From Chthoniobacterales bacterium (GTDB lineage Bacteria; Verrucomicrobiota; Verrucomicrobiia; Chthoniobacterales; UBA10450), in assembly GCA_035274845.1 (NCBI GenBank), contig DATENU010000001.1:1-60920 (forward strand): DNA of 60,920 bases. The letters are read 5' to 3'. Under the pieces are notes generated by a model, which worked only from the letters and a program-made list of their open reading frames with translations, made no database searches and was not told the DNA's origin. Below, one piece after another: positions 9,703 through 18,629 of the stretch. The translations under genes were made by a program, and so were the position numbers. Each line of letters starts with the position of its first letter. Positions within the stretch are counted from its first letter, which is position 1.

Positions 9703-12269
9703 CCTTTCCCCTCGGGCTGGAAGAGCACCGTCTTCCGGTTCACGTAGAAGAGGACGGTGTCGTGCATCTCGATGAGGAGGAAACGAAAATTGGTCGGGTC
9801 GACGATTTCCTTTTCGTCGTAACGGTAAATCACCAGGCGATACCAATCGGAACCAGTCTCGGGGGACTGCGTTTTTTCGCGCGCGGCGGCTAGTTCCGCA
9901 TCTTTATCGGAAACCTTGCGGAAGGACGCCACCGCCCACCTGGCCTTTTCGAGCTGGAGACGGTTCCTCGCCATACTACGGAGATCATCGTCCGTAAAGG
10001 TCTCGGCGTGGTCGGGGCCGACCTTCCAGTTGTCGGGGTCGAAGAATTTTTTATCCGTTATCCCGAGAGCCCAATACGCGGAATCGGTCGCAAGAATGCG
10101 GGCCTCGTATTCCTTCAGGTCGATTTTCGCGGTGAGATAAGCGGTTAACTTTCCACTGAGATCAATGTAATCGACATGTGCGATATCGGCGTAGCGCATC
10201 CAATTTCCCCCGGAAAGCCCGTACTTCGTTATCTCGTCAGCGCCCACCCGCGTCGGGCCCGGGACGCCGTCCCACGGAAGGAATTTTCCTGGCTCGTATT
10301 CGGCGCTGCCAATTTCCTCGTCGGTCAGCGGCACGATGGCCGGCCACGGCCAGAACCCGCCCTGGGGTTTTTTCGCCGGCTGATAGACGCGAGTGGCGTC
10401 AGGCGCGACCGCCGGCCAAAAGCTGCCGAGTGCCGCACAGAGTTTCGCATCTTCGATAAACGGCGTGCCAAGGCCATAGTTGGCGAGGAAGAGCTTACTC
10501 CCCAAGATTGTCTGCACGCTGTCCTGCGCGAAATCCCAACCGGGATCGAAAACACCGTTGGAACCGTCGGGCAGACGAGCGGTCATTTCGCCAGCGTTGG
10601 CCGGAAAGGGCCGTTGCGCGATCTCACCGGTGACGGGCAGAGAGACGATCGCTGTGACGGTATCGTCGGTAATCTTGAAGCGGTTCGTCAAGGTGATGTT
10701 GGGAGCCATGCGTTTGTCGGACAGGGCGAACGGGGCGATGCACCATACCCCTCTTCGGATCGGCTCGGGTGCGTCCCTCTCCCACCAATCCGTGAGTTCG
10801 CCCTGTGAGATGGCGGGAAAAAAATCCGGGGGCGCGATGCCGACGTAGCCGGGCATGATCGTCGTGAAGGCCTTAGCGAGTTGCGGGCACCGGACATCGA
10901 CCCAGCCGTCGCCGGTAAAGTCGATAAAATGCTGCGCTTGATAGCCTCCTTCGAGGAGAATCTTCATCAAGTCCGGGCTGTCATTGAGATTTTCTTCGCT
11001 TCCATCGGGGAGCTGTTTGTGGCGTCCGTTAATGTATTCCGGCGCAGGACGCCCAAGAGTTTGATTGAGCCCATCCATGTAGGCGATCGTGTCATTGAAG
11101 ACCGAATCTCGCGCGTCGGGGACAATTTGCAGGCTCGAGAACCAGGTGTTTCCCTCAACGCTGGAAAAGTCGTGCGCGACCTTAAAGCCGAGTGGTTTGC
11201 CGTTAAACATTGCTTTCTCGAAGAGCGGATTGGGCTTCGGCGCGATAACACCGTTTCCGTAATCGGCAGGCGGCGTGAACCCCGCAATTTTGGCGTCGCG
11301 GATTACAAACGGAAACTGGTCGCGGTCAGCTGGGGCCGAATTCGCCCCGAAACCACTTTGCTCCATAAAGGCATGGAGCCGGCGGAGCTTCTCGTTGACG
11401 AAATGCGCCTCGAAATTCAGGTCGAGCGCGAGCCCCTTGATGCATTCCGGGCCGGTGAAAAGCTTGTGCAGCGGAACCCAGAATTCGCGCGCCTCGTCTC
11501 CCTCCTGGAAGCGCATCGGTCCGAACGAATCTTGATCACCCCGCTTCTGCATTGCCACGTAGGCGGAGAAGCGCGTGGGGAGAACGCGGAACAGAAACTT
11601 GTTCTGCTCGTCGAGCGGGGCGAAATCCCGGCGCCGACCATCGTAAAGAGCTGGAGCGTTGCCGGTGCGCGCGGTAGCGGTCCGCGAAAAACAAACATCG
11701 GCGTGCTTGCGATGCACGGTGTTCCGAGCGCTGCGGTATTCCGTGGAAAAAACGACGATGGCGAGCGGAGCGTCGCCGGCGCGCGCCCGCAACTCGTCGA
11801 GCGTCGGCGGACGCAAACCGTACACGCCATTTTCCACCGTCTCTATCTCGGCGGCCGTCGGAAACGCACCGAGGGCGTTGCCCGATCCATCCTGCACAAC
11901 ATTGGCCGAAGCGAGCGCGTGAAAGAGCAAACTGCGTCCAGGAATCCCGGGTTGAATGGCGCGCGTTCCCTCGGCTGCGAAGTCCTCGAAACCCGGCACC
12001 GTGCGATCGATTTTCGTCAGCTCCTTTTCCAGGTCTTTTGCCAGGGAGGGCGAGGTCAGATCGAGTTGGCCGCCGGTCACCTTGAGCATGAGAGCGCGCC
12101 AGCCGTGCCCCGCCAGCCGCCGGCAAACAACAGTGATCTGCTCTGCCAGGGTGCCGTGCACCGCGTCGCCGGCGCTGGCCGCGTGCAACCAGCTGAACGA
12201 CGATCCTAGGTACAGACCAGTAACGCCGAGGCCGGTCGCTTTGATAAACTTACGCCGATTGGAATTCAT
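9669..12269 (-). CDS. Large Tat-exported protein, candidate LodA-like quinocofactor oxidase
   Basis: An 866-residue protein with a clear twin-arginine signal: RRKFIKATG at residues 5-13 then a hydrophobic stretch to about 31. The start is supported by a GGAG site seven bases upstream. The body is soluble with no membrane segment. Motifs of note are FFPAISQGELTDWW (483-496), VWCIAPFAL (508-516), NGVFDPGWDF (571-580) and KLCAALGSFWPAVAPD (609-624). The WPA-x-x-PD piece resembles the WPAQRPD block I recall around the modified Trp of LodA/GoxA. Candidate cysteines are C510 and C611. The sequence is distant and CTQ formation is unproven. Export folded by Tat and the overlapping flavoprotein gene both fit a cofactor-bearing oxidase. 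Other possibilities remain open. Confidence 0.9.
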   Translation of the reverse strand: MNSNRRKFIKATGLGVTGLYLGSSFSWLHAASAGDAVHGTLAEQITVVCRRLAGHGWRALMLKVTGGQLDLTSPSLAKDLEKELTKIDRTVPGFEDFAAEGTRAIQPGIPGRSLLFHALASANVVQDGSGNALGAFPTAAEIETVENGVYGLRPPTLDELRARAGDAPLAIVVFSTEYRSARNTVHRKHADVCFSRTATARTGNAPALYDGRRRDFAPLDEQNKFLFRVLPTRFSAYVAMQKRGDQDSFGPMRFQEGDEAREFWVPLHKLFTGPECIKGLALDLNFEAHFVNEKLRRLHAFMEQSGFGANSAPADRDQFPFVIRDAKIAGFTPPADYGNGVIAPKPNPLFEKAMFNGKPLGFKVAHDFSSVEGNTWFSSLQIVPDARDSVFNDTIAYMDGLNQTLGRPAPEYINGRHKQLPDGSEENLNDSPDLMKILLEGGYQAQHFIDFTGDGWVDVRCPQLAKAFTTIMPGYVGIAPPDFFPAISQGELTDWWERDAPEPIRRGVWCIAPFALSDKRMAPNITLTNRFKITDDTVTAIVSLPVTGEIAQRPFPANAGEMTARLPDGSNGVFDPGWDFAQDSVQTILGSKLFLANYGLGTPFIEDAKLCAALGSFWPAVAPDATRVYQPAKKPQGGFWPWPAIVPLTDEEIGSAEYEPGKFLPWDGVPGPTRVGADEITKYGLSGGNWMRYADIAHVDYIDLSGKLTAYLTAKIDLKEYEARILATDSAYWALGITDKKFFDPDNWKVGPDHAETFTDDDLRSMARNRLQLEKARWAVASFRKVSDKDAELAAAREKTQSPETGSDWYRLVIYRYDEKEIVDPTNFRFLLIEMHDTVLFYVNRKTVLFQPEGKGWTKQAPFEMS

Positions 12270-12413
12270 GATATTTCTCCGTTGGAATTTGCGGTTGCGT
12301 TCAAGGGGACCTGGCCGGCCCGGACGCCGAGCCGAAATGGATCGTGAGCAATTTTTTTCAAGCCATCAAGCTTTGTCACGCTATCGGCTGAAAAGATCGC
12401 CGGACGTTTTCGA

Positions 12414-12713
12414 TCAGACGGTTAGCCGCCGGAGATATTGAAACGAATACAGTCCGGTACTATGGCCATCGGCCCATTTTGGTTGAAGGGCGTATCCGCC
12501 GATCATCTGCCAGCCGAGCAACTCGAAACTCGAAGGCGTGTATGCCACATCGGGCCGCGAGATATTTCCAAGAACATCGGGCTCGCCGCCGCAACTGGCG
12601 CATGGGCAGGCGCGCCGGAAACGCTCGAGCGGCAAATACGATTCCACCCCATCGTTCCATCTGATGGCAAACTCGTCGCCGATCAGTTGCGCATCTTTCA
12701 ACTCAAGCGTCAT
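12414..12713 (-). CDS. DUF971 family protein
   Basis: A 99-residue protein matching the DUF971 (gamma-butyrobetaine hydroxylase N-terminal-like) domain. It has LKDAQLIGDEFAIRWNDG near the N-terminus, then LERFRRACPCASCGG, whose cysteines form the family's zinc or metal site. DUF971 domains occur alone in bacteria, often near Fe-S or ATPase genes, and their role is unsettled. It is upstream of, and in the same direction as, the Tat-exported protein with a 144-bp gap (12270-12413) that shows no obvious terminator. Confidence 0.9.
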   Translation of the reverse strand: MTLELKDAQLIGDEFAIRWNDGVESYLPLERFRRACPCASCGGEPDVLGNISRPDVAYTPSSFELLGWQMIGGYALQPKWADGHSTGLYSFQYLRRLTV

Positions 12714-12790
12714 GCCGAACCAGTCTAGGATGACAGAAATGCGGTTGCCAATCCGATTGGCTTGGGACGAAAATTAGCCGGAGGCATCGC

Positions 12791-13963
12791 ATGAAAAAAA
12801 TCATTTTCCTTTCGACCTTTCTTGGCCTGGTCCTAATCGCAACCAGTAATGCCGAAACCGTTGTTGCGCTTACTTCCGGAAACCGCCTTTTGTTTTTCGA
12901 TAGTGCGACCCCGGGGACGGTGACGAAGACCATCGCCGTTTCCTCCGTCGGCGGGGAAAATCTGGTCGGAATGGACTTTCGGCCCGCAACGGGAGAGCTC
13001 TCTCTCATCGGCACCAGCGGACGTCTCTACGCGCTCAATCTGACTACCGGCGCGACTTTCACCCCACCGGCCACTCCCATTCCCTTGAGCGGAACCCGCT
13101 TCGGGTTCGATTTCATTCCCACCGTGGATCTCATCCGAGTCACGAGTGATTCCGAGCAGGATATCCGGTTGAATCCGAACAATGGTTCGCTCACCGCCAC
13201 GGATACGCCGCTCGCTTACGCTGCGGGTGATGCGCATGCCGGCGCGAATCCGAACGTCGTGGGTTCCGCCTACACGAACAACTTCGCCGGCGCGGTGACG
13301 ACGATCCTTTACAACATTGATTCGGCGCTGGACATCCTCGTCTATCAGGATCCGGCGAACACGGGCCAACTCCACACCGTTGGAAGCCTCGGCGTCGGCA
13401 CTACGGATCAGGTCGGCTTCGATATTTCGCAGGGAACCGGCACCGCTTACGCCTCTCTGACTGTCGGGACGACGACGGGACTTTACACGATCAATCTTGC
13501 TTCGGGTGCAGCGACGTTGGTCGGCATAATTGGCAACGCGACCAGTCTTGCCGGCGAAACCGTGGTGGACATTGCCGTGCCGACCGCCACGCGATTACTC
13601 AACATTTCGACGCGCGGAAAAGTTGGCACTGGCGATGACGTTCTTATTGGCGGCTTTATAAGTCGTGGCGGCGGCCGCGTGGTGGTGCGGGCGATCGGGC
13701 CGAGCCTCGCTGCTTTTGGTGTCCCCTCACCTCTTGGGGACCCGGTGCTGACATTGAAGGATGCCAGTGGCACCACCTTGGCGACGAACGACGACTGGCA
13801 ATCGACCCAGGAGGCGGACATCACCGCGACGGGACTGGCGCCGCTGGTTAGCTTGGAATCGGCGATCCTGACGTCGTTGCCGGCCGGAAGTTACAGCGCC
13901 ATCGTTTCTGGTAAGGGATCGGCAACCGGGCTGGCGCTAATCGAAGTTTATCAGTTGCCGTAG
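12791..13963 (+). CDS. Secreted DUF4394 protein with C-terminal STRG/IGGF module
   Basis: A 390-residue protein with a signal peptide (1-21) and a strong ribosome binding site (GGAGG eight bases before ATG). Residues 22-265 form a DUF4394 beta-propeller-like domain, with repeated L-Y-x-(I/L)-N-(L/T)-x-(T/S)-G units such as RLYALNLTTG and GLYTINLASG. Residues 268-390 are a separate module beginning RLLNISTRGKVGTGDDVLIGGF and containing RAIGPSLAAFG and TNDDWQ. The same module occurs twice in the partial gene at the right edge of the window. No membrane anchor or PEP-CTERM is visible. Function is unknown; it is probably extracellular or surface-associated. Confidence 0.92.
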   Translation: MKKIIFLSTFLGLVLIATSNAETVVALTSGNRLLFFDSATPGTVTKTIAVSSVGGENLVGMDFRPATGELSLIGTSGRLYALNLTTGATFTPPATPIPLSGTRFGFDFIPTVDLIRVTSDSEQDIRLNPNNGSLTATDTPLAYAAGDAHAGANPNVVGSAYTNNFAGAVTTILYNIDSALDILVYQDPANTGQLHTVGSLGVGTTDQVGFDISQGTGTAYASLTVGTTTGLYTINLASGAATLVGIIGNATSLAGETVVDIAVPTATRLLNISTRGKVGTGDDVLIGGFISRGGGRVVVRAIGPSLAAFGVPSPLGDPVLTLKDASGTTLATNDDWQSTQEADITATGLAPLVSLESAILTSLPAGSYSAIVSGKGSATGLALIEVYQLP

Positions 13964-13970
13964 ACCCAAT

Positions 13971-14729
13971 TCAATCGCCCGAATCGAACGCCGCCTGCGA
14001 GCGTTGCCGCATCGGCGTTCGCTGACCGAAGATCGCGGTGCCGACCCGCACCAGGGTGGCGCCTTCCTCGATTGCCACCAGGAAATCGCCGCTCATTCCC
14101 ATGGAAAGGTGCGGCACCTTAAGGCTGAATTGCGTTTCGAATTGCTCGCGCAAATCGCGCAAGGCCGCGAAATGCCGACGCGATTGTTCCGCTTCGGGAG
14201 CGAGCGGCGGAATTGTCATCAATCCTTCGACGGTCAGCCGTGGCAACGCGAGGATTGATTCCATTTCGGCGCGCAACTTTTCCGGGGCGAACCCGATCTT
14301 GCTCCCCTCGCCCGCCACGTTCACTTCCAGTAAAACACGCGGCTGCAATCCTTCCTCGTCCCCGATACGGTTCATGTCTCGCGCCAGCTCGATGGAATCG
14401 ACGCTGTGAAAAAGCTCGAAGAGCGGCAGCGCGTGCCGAATCTTGTTTCGCTGCAATCGGCCGACAAAATGCCAGCGCGCCGCCGAAGGCAACAGTGGAA
14501 TCTTGGCTCGCGCTTCCTGGACGCGGCTTTCGCCAAACAATTGCTGGCCAGCATCAAACGCAGCCCGAACCTTTTCAGCTTCGTGGGTCTTCGAAATCGC
14601 GACCAGCTCGATATCCTCCATGGCACGGCCGGCCTTCTTCGCAGCTGCGGCGATCTGCGTCCGGACCTGCTCGAGGTTTTCGGCGACGTTCTCCACAAGC
14701 AATTGTAGGGCAGCGGCTTCCCTTGCCAA
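13971..14729 (-). CDS. YggS/PROSC family pyridoxal phosphate homeostasis protein
   Basis: A fold-type III PLP protein of about 240-252 residues. The PLP lysine is K47 in LVAISKTHE. The family blocks FGESRVQEA, WHFVGRLQRNK, LLEVNVAGEGSKIGF and the phosphate-binding LSMGMSGDF are all present, followed by VRVGTAIFG. YggS binds PLP and helps keep its pool and amino-acid balance. The first possible start at 14729 is TTG. TTG at 14702, or GTG just after it, would give the more usual family N-terminus (VENVAENLEQV), so the start is uncertain. It is convergent with the DUF4394 gene, only seven bases away. Confidence 0.95.
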   Translation of the reverse strand: MAREAAALQLLVENVAENLEQVRTQIAAAAKKAGRAMEDIELVAISKTHEAEKVRAAFDAGQQLFGESRVQEARAKIPLLPSAARWHFVGRLQRNKIRHALPLFELFHSVDSIELARDMNRIGDEEGLQPRVLLEVNVAGEGSKIGFAPEKLRAEMESILALPRLTVEGLMTIPPLAPEAEQSRRHFAALRDLREQFETQFSLKVPHLSMGMSGDFLVAIEEGATLVRVGTAIFGQRTPMRQRSQAAFDSGD

Positions 14730-14783
14730 ATGCCGATATTATTCGCTCGCCTCCGCTCTGATTTCCCGGCAAAACAGAGTGAT

Positions 14784-15077
14784 ATGAAACGCTTGTTATT
14801 CCTTTTTGCCGTTCTGTTTACATTTGCCAGCGCCAATCTTTTTGCGCAGGGCAAGGTCGATCTCCAAACCGGCGATACGATCCTGGGGATTTTGCAGAAG
14901 AATGTCGGGCAGGTCGTCGAGCTGCGGATGAAATCGGGCGAGAAAATTGCCGGTAAGCTCGAGAAAGTCGGCGATAAACTCGTGCACCTCTCGCAGCTCA
15001 CCGGCGCGGAATTCTTCGATGCAGCGGTCGAGGCGGCTGACGTCGAGGCGGTCGTTGTTCGGACGAAGTCCAAATAG
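14784..15077 (+). CDS. Small secreted protein with Sm/SH3-like domain
   Basis: A 97-residue protein with a signal peptide (residues 1-21, cleavage near LFAQ). The mature 76 residues read as a short beta barrel: a GDTILGILQKN strand pair, MKSGEKIAGKLEKVGDKLVHLSQL, then VEAVVVRTKSK. This resembles the LSm/SH3-type small-barrel pattern in which a G-x-x-x-x-G-x-L core forms the Sm1-like hairpin. The ATG at 14784 is chosen because it begins the signal peptide. It is divergent from yggS. Function is unknown. Confidence 0.75.
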   Translation: MKRLLFLFAVLFTFASANLFAQGKVDLQTGDTILGILQKNVGQVVELRMKSGEKIAGKLEKVGDKLVHLSQLTGAEFFDAAVEAADVEAVVVRTKSK

Positions 15078-15402
15078 AGGCCTGGATCCGCAGCCAGGGA
15101 ATCGCGGTGCTCCTCGGGACATGGGGAGACCAAACAACGTGCGGCCAGGACGGGCGGCACTGGGGCTGGCCCGAATTCCGCGAGAATTTTTCCGTTTTTG
15201 GGAGAAATTTCCGAACTTCCTTTCCGGTATGCCGTAGTAAATCGAGGAAGGCCTCTATCGTACCGGAATCGGGCTGTCCCCTTGGCCTCGGCTGTTCCCC
15301 CCAGGCCCCCCGCTTCGGCCAAATAACGACCAAACCCGTATGGATCTGTGTCGGCAATGTTTTTCAATTGAGATATCGCTTTCCGCTCGGTAAACCCTCG
15401 GC
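15078..15402. other. Intergenic stretch, nothing recognised
   Basis: This is a 325-bp gap. The part near 15180-15225 is comparatively T-rich with several TTTTT and GGGAG runs. An ORF crossing it on plus continues out of frame through the next gene and has no protein-like composition. No tRNA, hairpin with T run, or clear promoter was found. A structured RNA cannot be excluded. Confidence 0.4.
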
Positions 15403-15843
15403 ATGCGGCGCGGGCTTGTTCTCTCTCTCTGCCTTCTCTTTGGATCGTTCCAGGGCTGCGCCCATCACTCCGTGGCCAAGGTGCAGACGGAAAAACACGC
15501 CCGGGAGAAGGAGACGCGCGCCGCCGCCCTGGAATGGCTCGCCCTGGTCGACGCGGCGAATTATGGCCCGGCTTACGAAATGGAACCTCCGCGTCTTCGG
15601 TCCGCCACGACCCAGGAGCAATTTGTGCGTTCCATGGAAGGCCGGCGCGCTCCGTTTGGCCGGGTGCTCTCGCGTTCGTTCATCGGCGCGGCCTTCACGC
15701 GCAAGCTGACCGGCTCGCCGGACGGCAACTACGAGAGCCTTCTTTTTCGGACCGCGTTCGAACACAAGGCGGTCGCCGCCGAGCGGGTCATTCTCAGTCA
15801 CGAATCCGGGGCCTGGCGGGTGGTGGATTACCGGGTTTACTGA
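15403..15843 (+). CDS. DUF4019 domain protein, probable lipoprotein
   Basis: A 146-residue protein with a signal ending FQGC at residues 16-19, a weak lipobox with Cys19 as likely lipidated residue. The body matches DUF4019: the WLALVDAANYGPAYEM helix, then the MEGRRAPFGRVLSR segment, then GSPDGNYESLLFRTAF and a final GAWRVVDYRVY. In DUF4019 proteins these correspond to the W-x-x-x-x-D-x-x-x-Y helix, the R-x-P-x-G turn and the C-terminal sheet. Role unknown. Probably anchored in the envelope. Confidence 0.85.
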   Translation: MRRGLVLSLCLLFGSFQGCAHHSVAKVQTEKHAREKETRAAALEWLALVDAANYGPAYEMEPPRLRSATTQEQFVRSMEGRRAPFGRVLSRSFIGAAFTRKLTGSPDGNYESLLFRTAFEHKAVAAERVILSHESGAWRVVDYRVY

Positions 15844-15945
15844 AAGTTCAACTCGCCCGAAAGTAGGAGACGGTTTTGGTTGTGGCGGGCTTTTTCGCCG
15901 ACTAAGCTCGGCGGGCAGATCAAATCACAACAGAAACGAAAAATT

Positions 15946-16296
15946 ATGAAGCTTCATATTCCATTCAAAAAGGCGGCCCTCGTGGCTTGCGCCGTTTTGG
16001 CCATGACCCTTGCTCCCCGCATCGCCCTGAGCGGTGAAGGCGATTACTCCTTCAAAGTCCACAACACCACGGATGAGCTGATCACAAAAATTCTCGTCTC
16101 CGAGGACGGCGAGAAGTACGGTTATTTCGACATCGGCAGCGGAATCAAGCCGGGCGAGTCGATGACCCTGGTATGGGACAAATCGACGAATAGCAGTAGC
16201 TGTCACCAATGGTTCAAGGCCGTGTGGGAAAGCGGCAAGGAAGGACAGCCGGTCAAATTTGATTTCTGTGAGAAGGGTCTCGAGCTGAATTTCTAA
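15946..16296 (+). CDS. Small secreted beta-sandwich protein, unknown function
   Basis: A 116-residue protein with a signal peptide (about 1-29, cleavage after IALSG). The mature domain starts YSFKVHNTTDELITKILVS and has two cysteines (in SSSCHQW and KFDFCEKG) that could pair. The pattern of an F-x-(V/L)-x-N-x-T opening, an I-x-x-(I/V)-x-x-S strand, a middle Cys-x-W and a final C-E-x-G-x-x-L strand is shared by a family of small secreted bacterial domains of unknown role. The start is the first ATG before the signal sequence. An inverted repeat follows the gene. Confidence 0.75.
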   Translation: MKLHIPFKKAALVACAVLAMTLAPRIALSGEGDYSFKVHNTTDELITKILVSEDGEKYGYFDIGSGIKPGESMTLVWDKSTNSSSCHQWFKAVWESGKEGQPVKFDFCEKGLELNF

Positions 16297-16336
16297 CCGG
16301 ATCAGGCAGGCTCAAACGAGCCTAACTTGGTTTTCG

Positions 16337-16370
16337 AATGCGGCAGGGTGTTTCGGCGCCCTGCCGCATT
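16337..16370 (+). terminator. Hairpin after the small secreted protein gene
   Basis: A perfect 12-bp inverted repeat (16337-16348 with 16359-16370, core GCGGCAGGG/CCCTGCCGC) with a 10-nt loop. Only a short T stretch follows, so termination may be partial. It separates the small secreted gene from the S9 peptidase. Confidence 0.6.
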
Positions 16371-16413
16371 TGCCTATATTGCTGGAGACCGTGCCGTCGG
16401 TTAGAAATTAGCC

Positions 16414-18621
16414 ATGCGAAGCTCTTTTCTTGGCTGGCCTCTCATACTCATCTTCACCGCGGCCAGCCTCCCGGCCACGGAACCGGAATCGGCGGACCTG
16501 CGCTATTTCCGGGAGCTGGTCGAAACCCGCAATTACTCGCTCGGCCAGCCGGTTTCGCCGCAATTGACGCCCGACGGCAAAGCGGTCGTTTTTCTTCGGG
16601 GAGGCGCCCGCGATCCGGTCTTGAGGCTTTATGAATTTACAATCGCGGACGCAAAGCTCCGCGAGATCCTGGCTCCGGAGAAATTGCTCCAGGGCGCGGA
16701 GGAAAAACTGACGACCGAGGAACGAAGCCGGCGCGAGCGGGAACGGCAAAGCCTGCGCGGGTTCACCAGCTTTCAACTGTCGAAAGACGGCAGCAAGATC
16801 CTCGTAACGCTCTCGAGCAAGCTTTACGTCATCGCGCGGGCCGACAGCAAGGTGACCGAATTACCGGGGCAAAACTGGATCGACCCGCACTTCTCTCCCG
16901 ATGGACGCAAGGTCGCGGCGGTCTCCGCCGGGGAATTGCACGTGATTGACCTCGAAACGCAGGCGGACCTCGCTCTCACCTCCGGGGCGAGCGAAACCTT
17001 GCAGCACGGCACGGCGGAATTCGTCGCCCAGGAGGAGATGGACCGGCATCACGGCTTTTGGTGGTCGCCCGATTCTCAATCGATCGCCTTCCAGGAAACG
17101 GATAACAGCGCTGTCGAGAGCCGCTTCATTGCCGATCCTCTGCATCCGGAAACGCCGCCGGCGAAGAATTTCTATCCGCGTCCTGGAACGCCGAACGCGA
17201 AGGTCAGGCTGGGAATTGTCGCCGTTTCAGGCGGCGAAACCCGCTGGGTGGAATGGGATCGCGAAAAATATCCGTATCTGGCGCGCGTTGTTTGGGAAGA
17301 AGCGGCCGCCCCGCTGTGTGTCGTCATTCAGAATCGCGCGCAGCAGGAAGAACTTCTGTTGACCGTCGATGCAAAAACCGCCGCGACACGCGAACTATTG
17401 CGCGAGAACGATGCCGCCTGGCTGAATCTCGACCACCATCCGATGCCGGTCTGGCTGAAAGACGGTCAGCAGTTTCTGTGGACGACTGAGCGCAATGGCA
17501 CGTGGCAGGTGGAGCTGCATTCCGCGGATGGCACGCTCGTTCGCGCGGCCATCCCGGCGACCTTCCAGCTCGATGAATTCATTGACCTCAACGAAGCGGA
17601 CCGATCCATCGTTGTCACGGGCGGAGCGGATTCGCGCGAACGGCATCTGTTTCGTTTCTCGCTCAACCCAAACAGCGAGCCGCAACAGTTAACACCTGAT
17701 GCGGGGCGTCACACCGCGGTCTTTGGCGAAACAAAGGATCAGTTTCTTCATCGCTTTGACCTGACGAATGGAGCCACCGGTTGGGAGGTTAGTTCGTCTG
17801 ACGGGAAAAAAATTGCGACGCTTCCTTCGGTCGCCGAGCGGCCTTCCATATTACCCAAGTTCGAACTGTGCCGGACGGCGGGCGATCGGCCAATGGATGC
17901 CGCTATCGTCAGGCCGCGCGACTTCAAGAGCGGCAATCATTATCCGGTCATTCTCGACGTTTATGCGGGGCCGGGACACAAGCAGGTGCTGGCCCAGCCG
18001 GACCGTTACATGATCGATCAATGGATGGCGGATCGCGGTTACATCGTGGTCCTTCTCGACGGGCGCGGAACACCGGGACACGGCCGCGAGTGGGAACGGG
18101 CCATCCGGGGGAACCTGATCGCCGTAGCGCTGGCCGACCAGATCGCCGGATTGCAAGCGCTGGCGAAACACGAGCCGGCGATGGACTTGAAACGCGTCGG
18201 CGTGGTCGGCTGGTCGTTCGGCGGCTATTTTTCCGCGATGGCAGTGATGCAGCGGCCCGATATTTTCCGCTGCGCCGTCGTGGGTGCGCCCGTCGTTACC
18301 TGGGAAAACTACGACACGCATTACACCGAGCGTTATCTCGGCCTGCCGTCGGAAAACGCGGAGGGTTACAAGAAGAGCAGCGTGCTGACCTACGCCTCAA
18401 ACCTGAGCCGGCCGCTCTTGCTCATTCACGGCCTCACCGACGACAACGTTTACGCTCAGCACTCGATCCAACTCTCGCAGGCGCTCTTCGAAGCGGGCAA
18501 GCCGTTCAATTTCCTCCCCCTTCTCGGCACTCACATGGTAAGCGAGCCGCTGCTCCGCCTTCGCCGCCAAACCCGAATCATGGAGTTTTTCGACGCGGAA
18601 TTGAAACCGAAAGCAAAGTAA
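16414..18621 (+). CDS. S9 family peptidase, dipeptidyl-peptidase IV-like
   Basis: A 735-residue exported serine peptidase with a signal peptide (1-22). An N-terminal beta-propeller spans about 40-450 and contains the double-glutamate motif VAQEEMDRHHGFWW that anchors the substrate N-terminus in DPP IV. The alpha/beta hydrolase domain follows, with catalytic S601 in GWSFGGYFSAM, D676 in HGLTDDNVYA and H707 in LLGTHMVSEP. It should remove dipeptides from the N-termini of proline- or alanine-containing peptides in the periplasm. The Glu pair argues for DPP IV/DPP8-9 type rather than prolyl oligopeptidase. The next gene is convergent, eight bases away. Confidence 0.95.
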   Translation: MRSSFLGWPLILIFTAASLPATEPESADLRYFRELVETRNYSLGQPVSPQLTPDGKAVVFLRGGARDPVLRLYEFTIADAKLREILAPEKLLQGAEEKLTTEERSRRERERQSLRGFTSFQLSKDGSKILVTLSSKLYVIARADSKVTELPGQNWIDPHFSPDGRKVAAVSAGELHVIDLETQADLALTSGASETLQHGTAEFVAQEEMDRHHGFWWSPDSQSIAFQETDNSAVESRFIADPLHPETPPAKNFYPRPGTPNAKVRLGIVAVSGGETRWVEWDREKYPYLARVVWEEAAAPLCVVIQNRAQQEELLLTVDAKTAATRELLRENDAAWLNLDHHPMPVWLKDGQQFLWTTERNGTWQVELHSADGTLVRAAIPATFQLDEFIDLNEADRSIVVTGGADSRERHLFRFSLNPNSEPQQLTPDAGRHTAVFGETKDQFLHRFDLTNGATGWEVSSSDGKKIATLPSVAERPSILPKFELCRTAGDRPMDAAIVRPRDFKSGNHYPVILDVYAGPGHKQVLAQPDRYMIDQWMADRGYIVVLLDGRGTPGHGREWERAIRGNLIAVALADQIAGLQALAKHEPAMDLKRVGVVGWSFGGYFSAMAVMQRPDIFRCAVVGAPVVTWENYDTHYTERYLGLPSENAEGYKKSSVLTYASNLSRPLLLIHGLTDDNVYAQHSIQLSQALFEAGKPFNFLPLLGTHMVSEPLLRLRRQTRIMEFFDAELKPKAK

Positions 18622-18629
18622 GCGGCGCG

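Noticed and set aside
10881..12209. 442-residue ORF on plus opposite the Tat-exported protein
   Set aside because: It is the antisense shadow of a protein with a Tat signal and ribosome binding site. High GC makes long antisense frames common here.
15107..15709. 200-residue ORF crossing the gap and the DUF4019 gene
   Set aside because: Out of frame with the recognised DUF4019 gene and lacking domain features.
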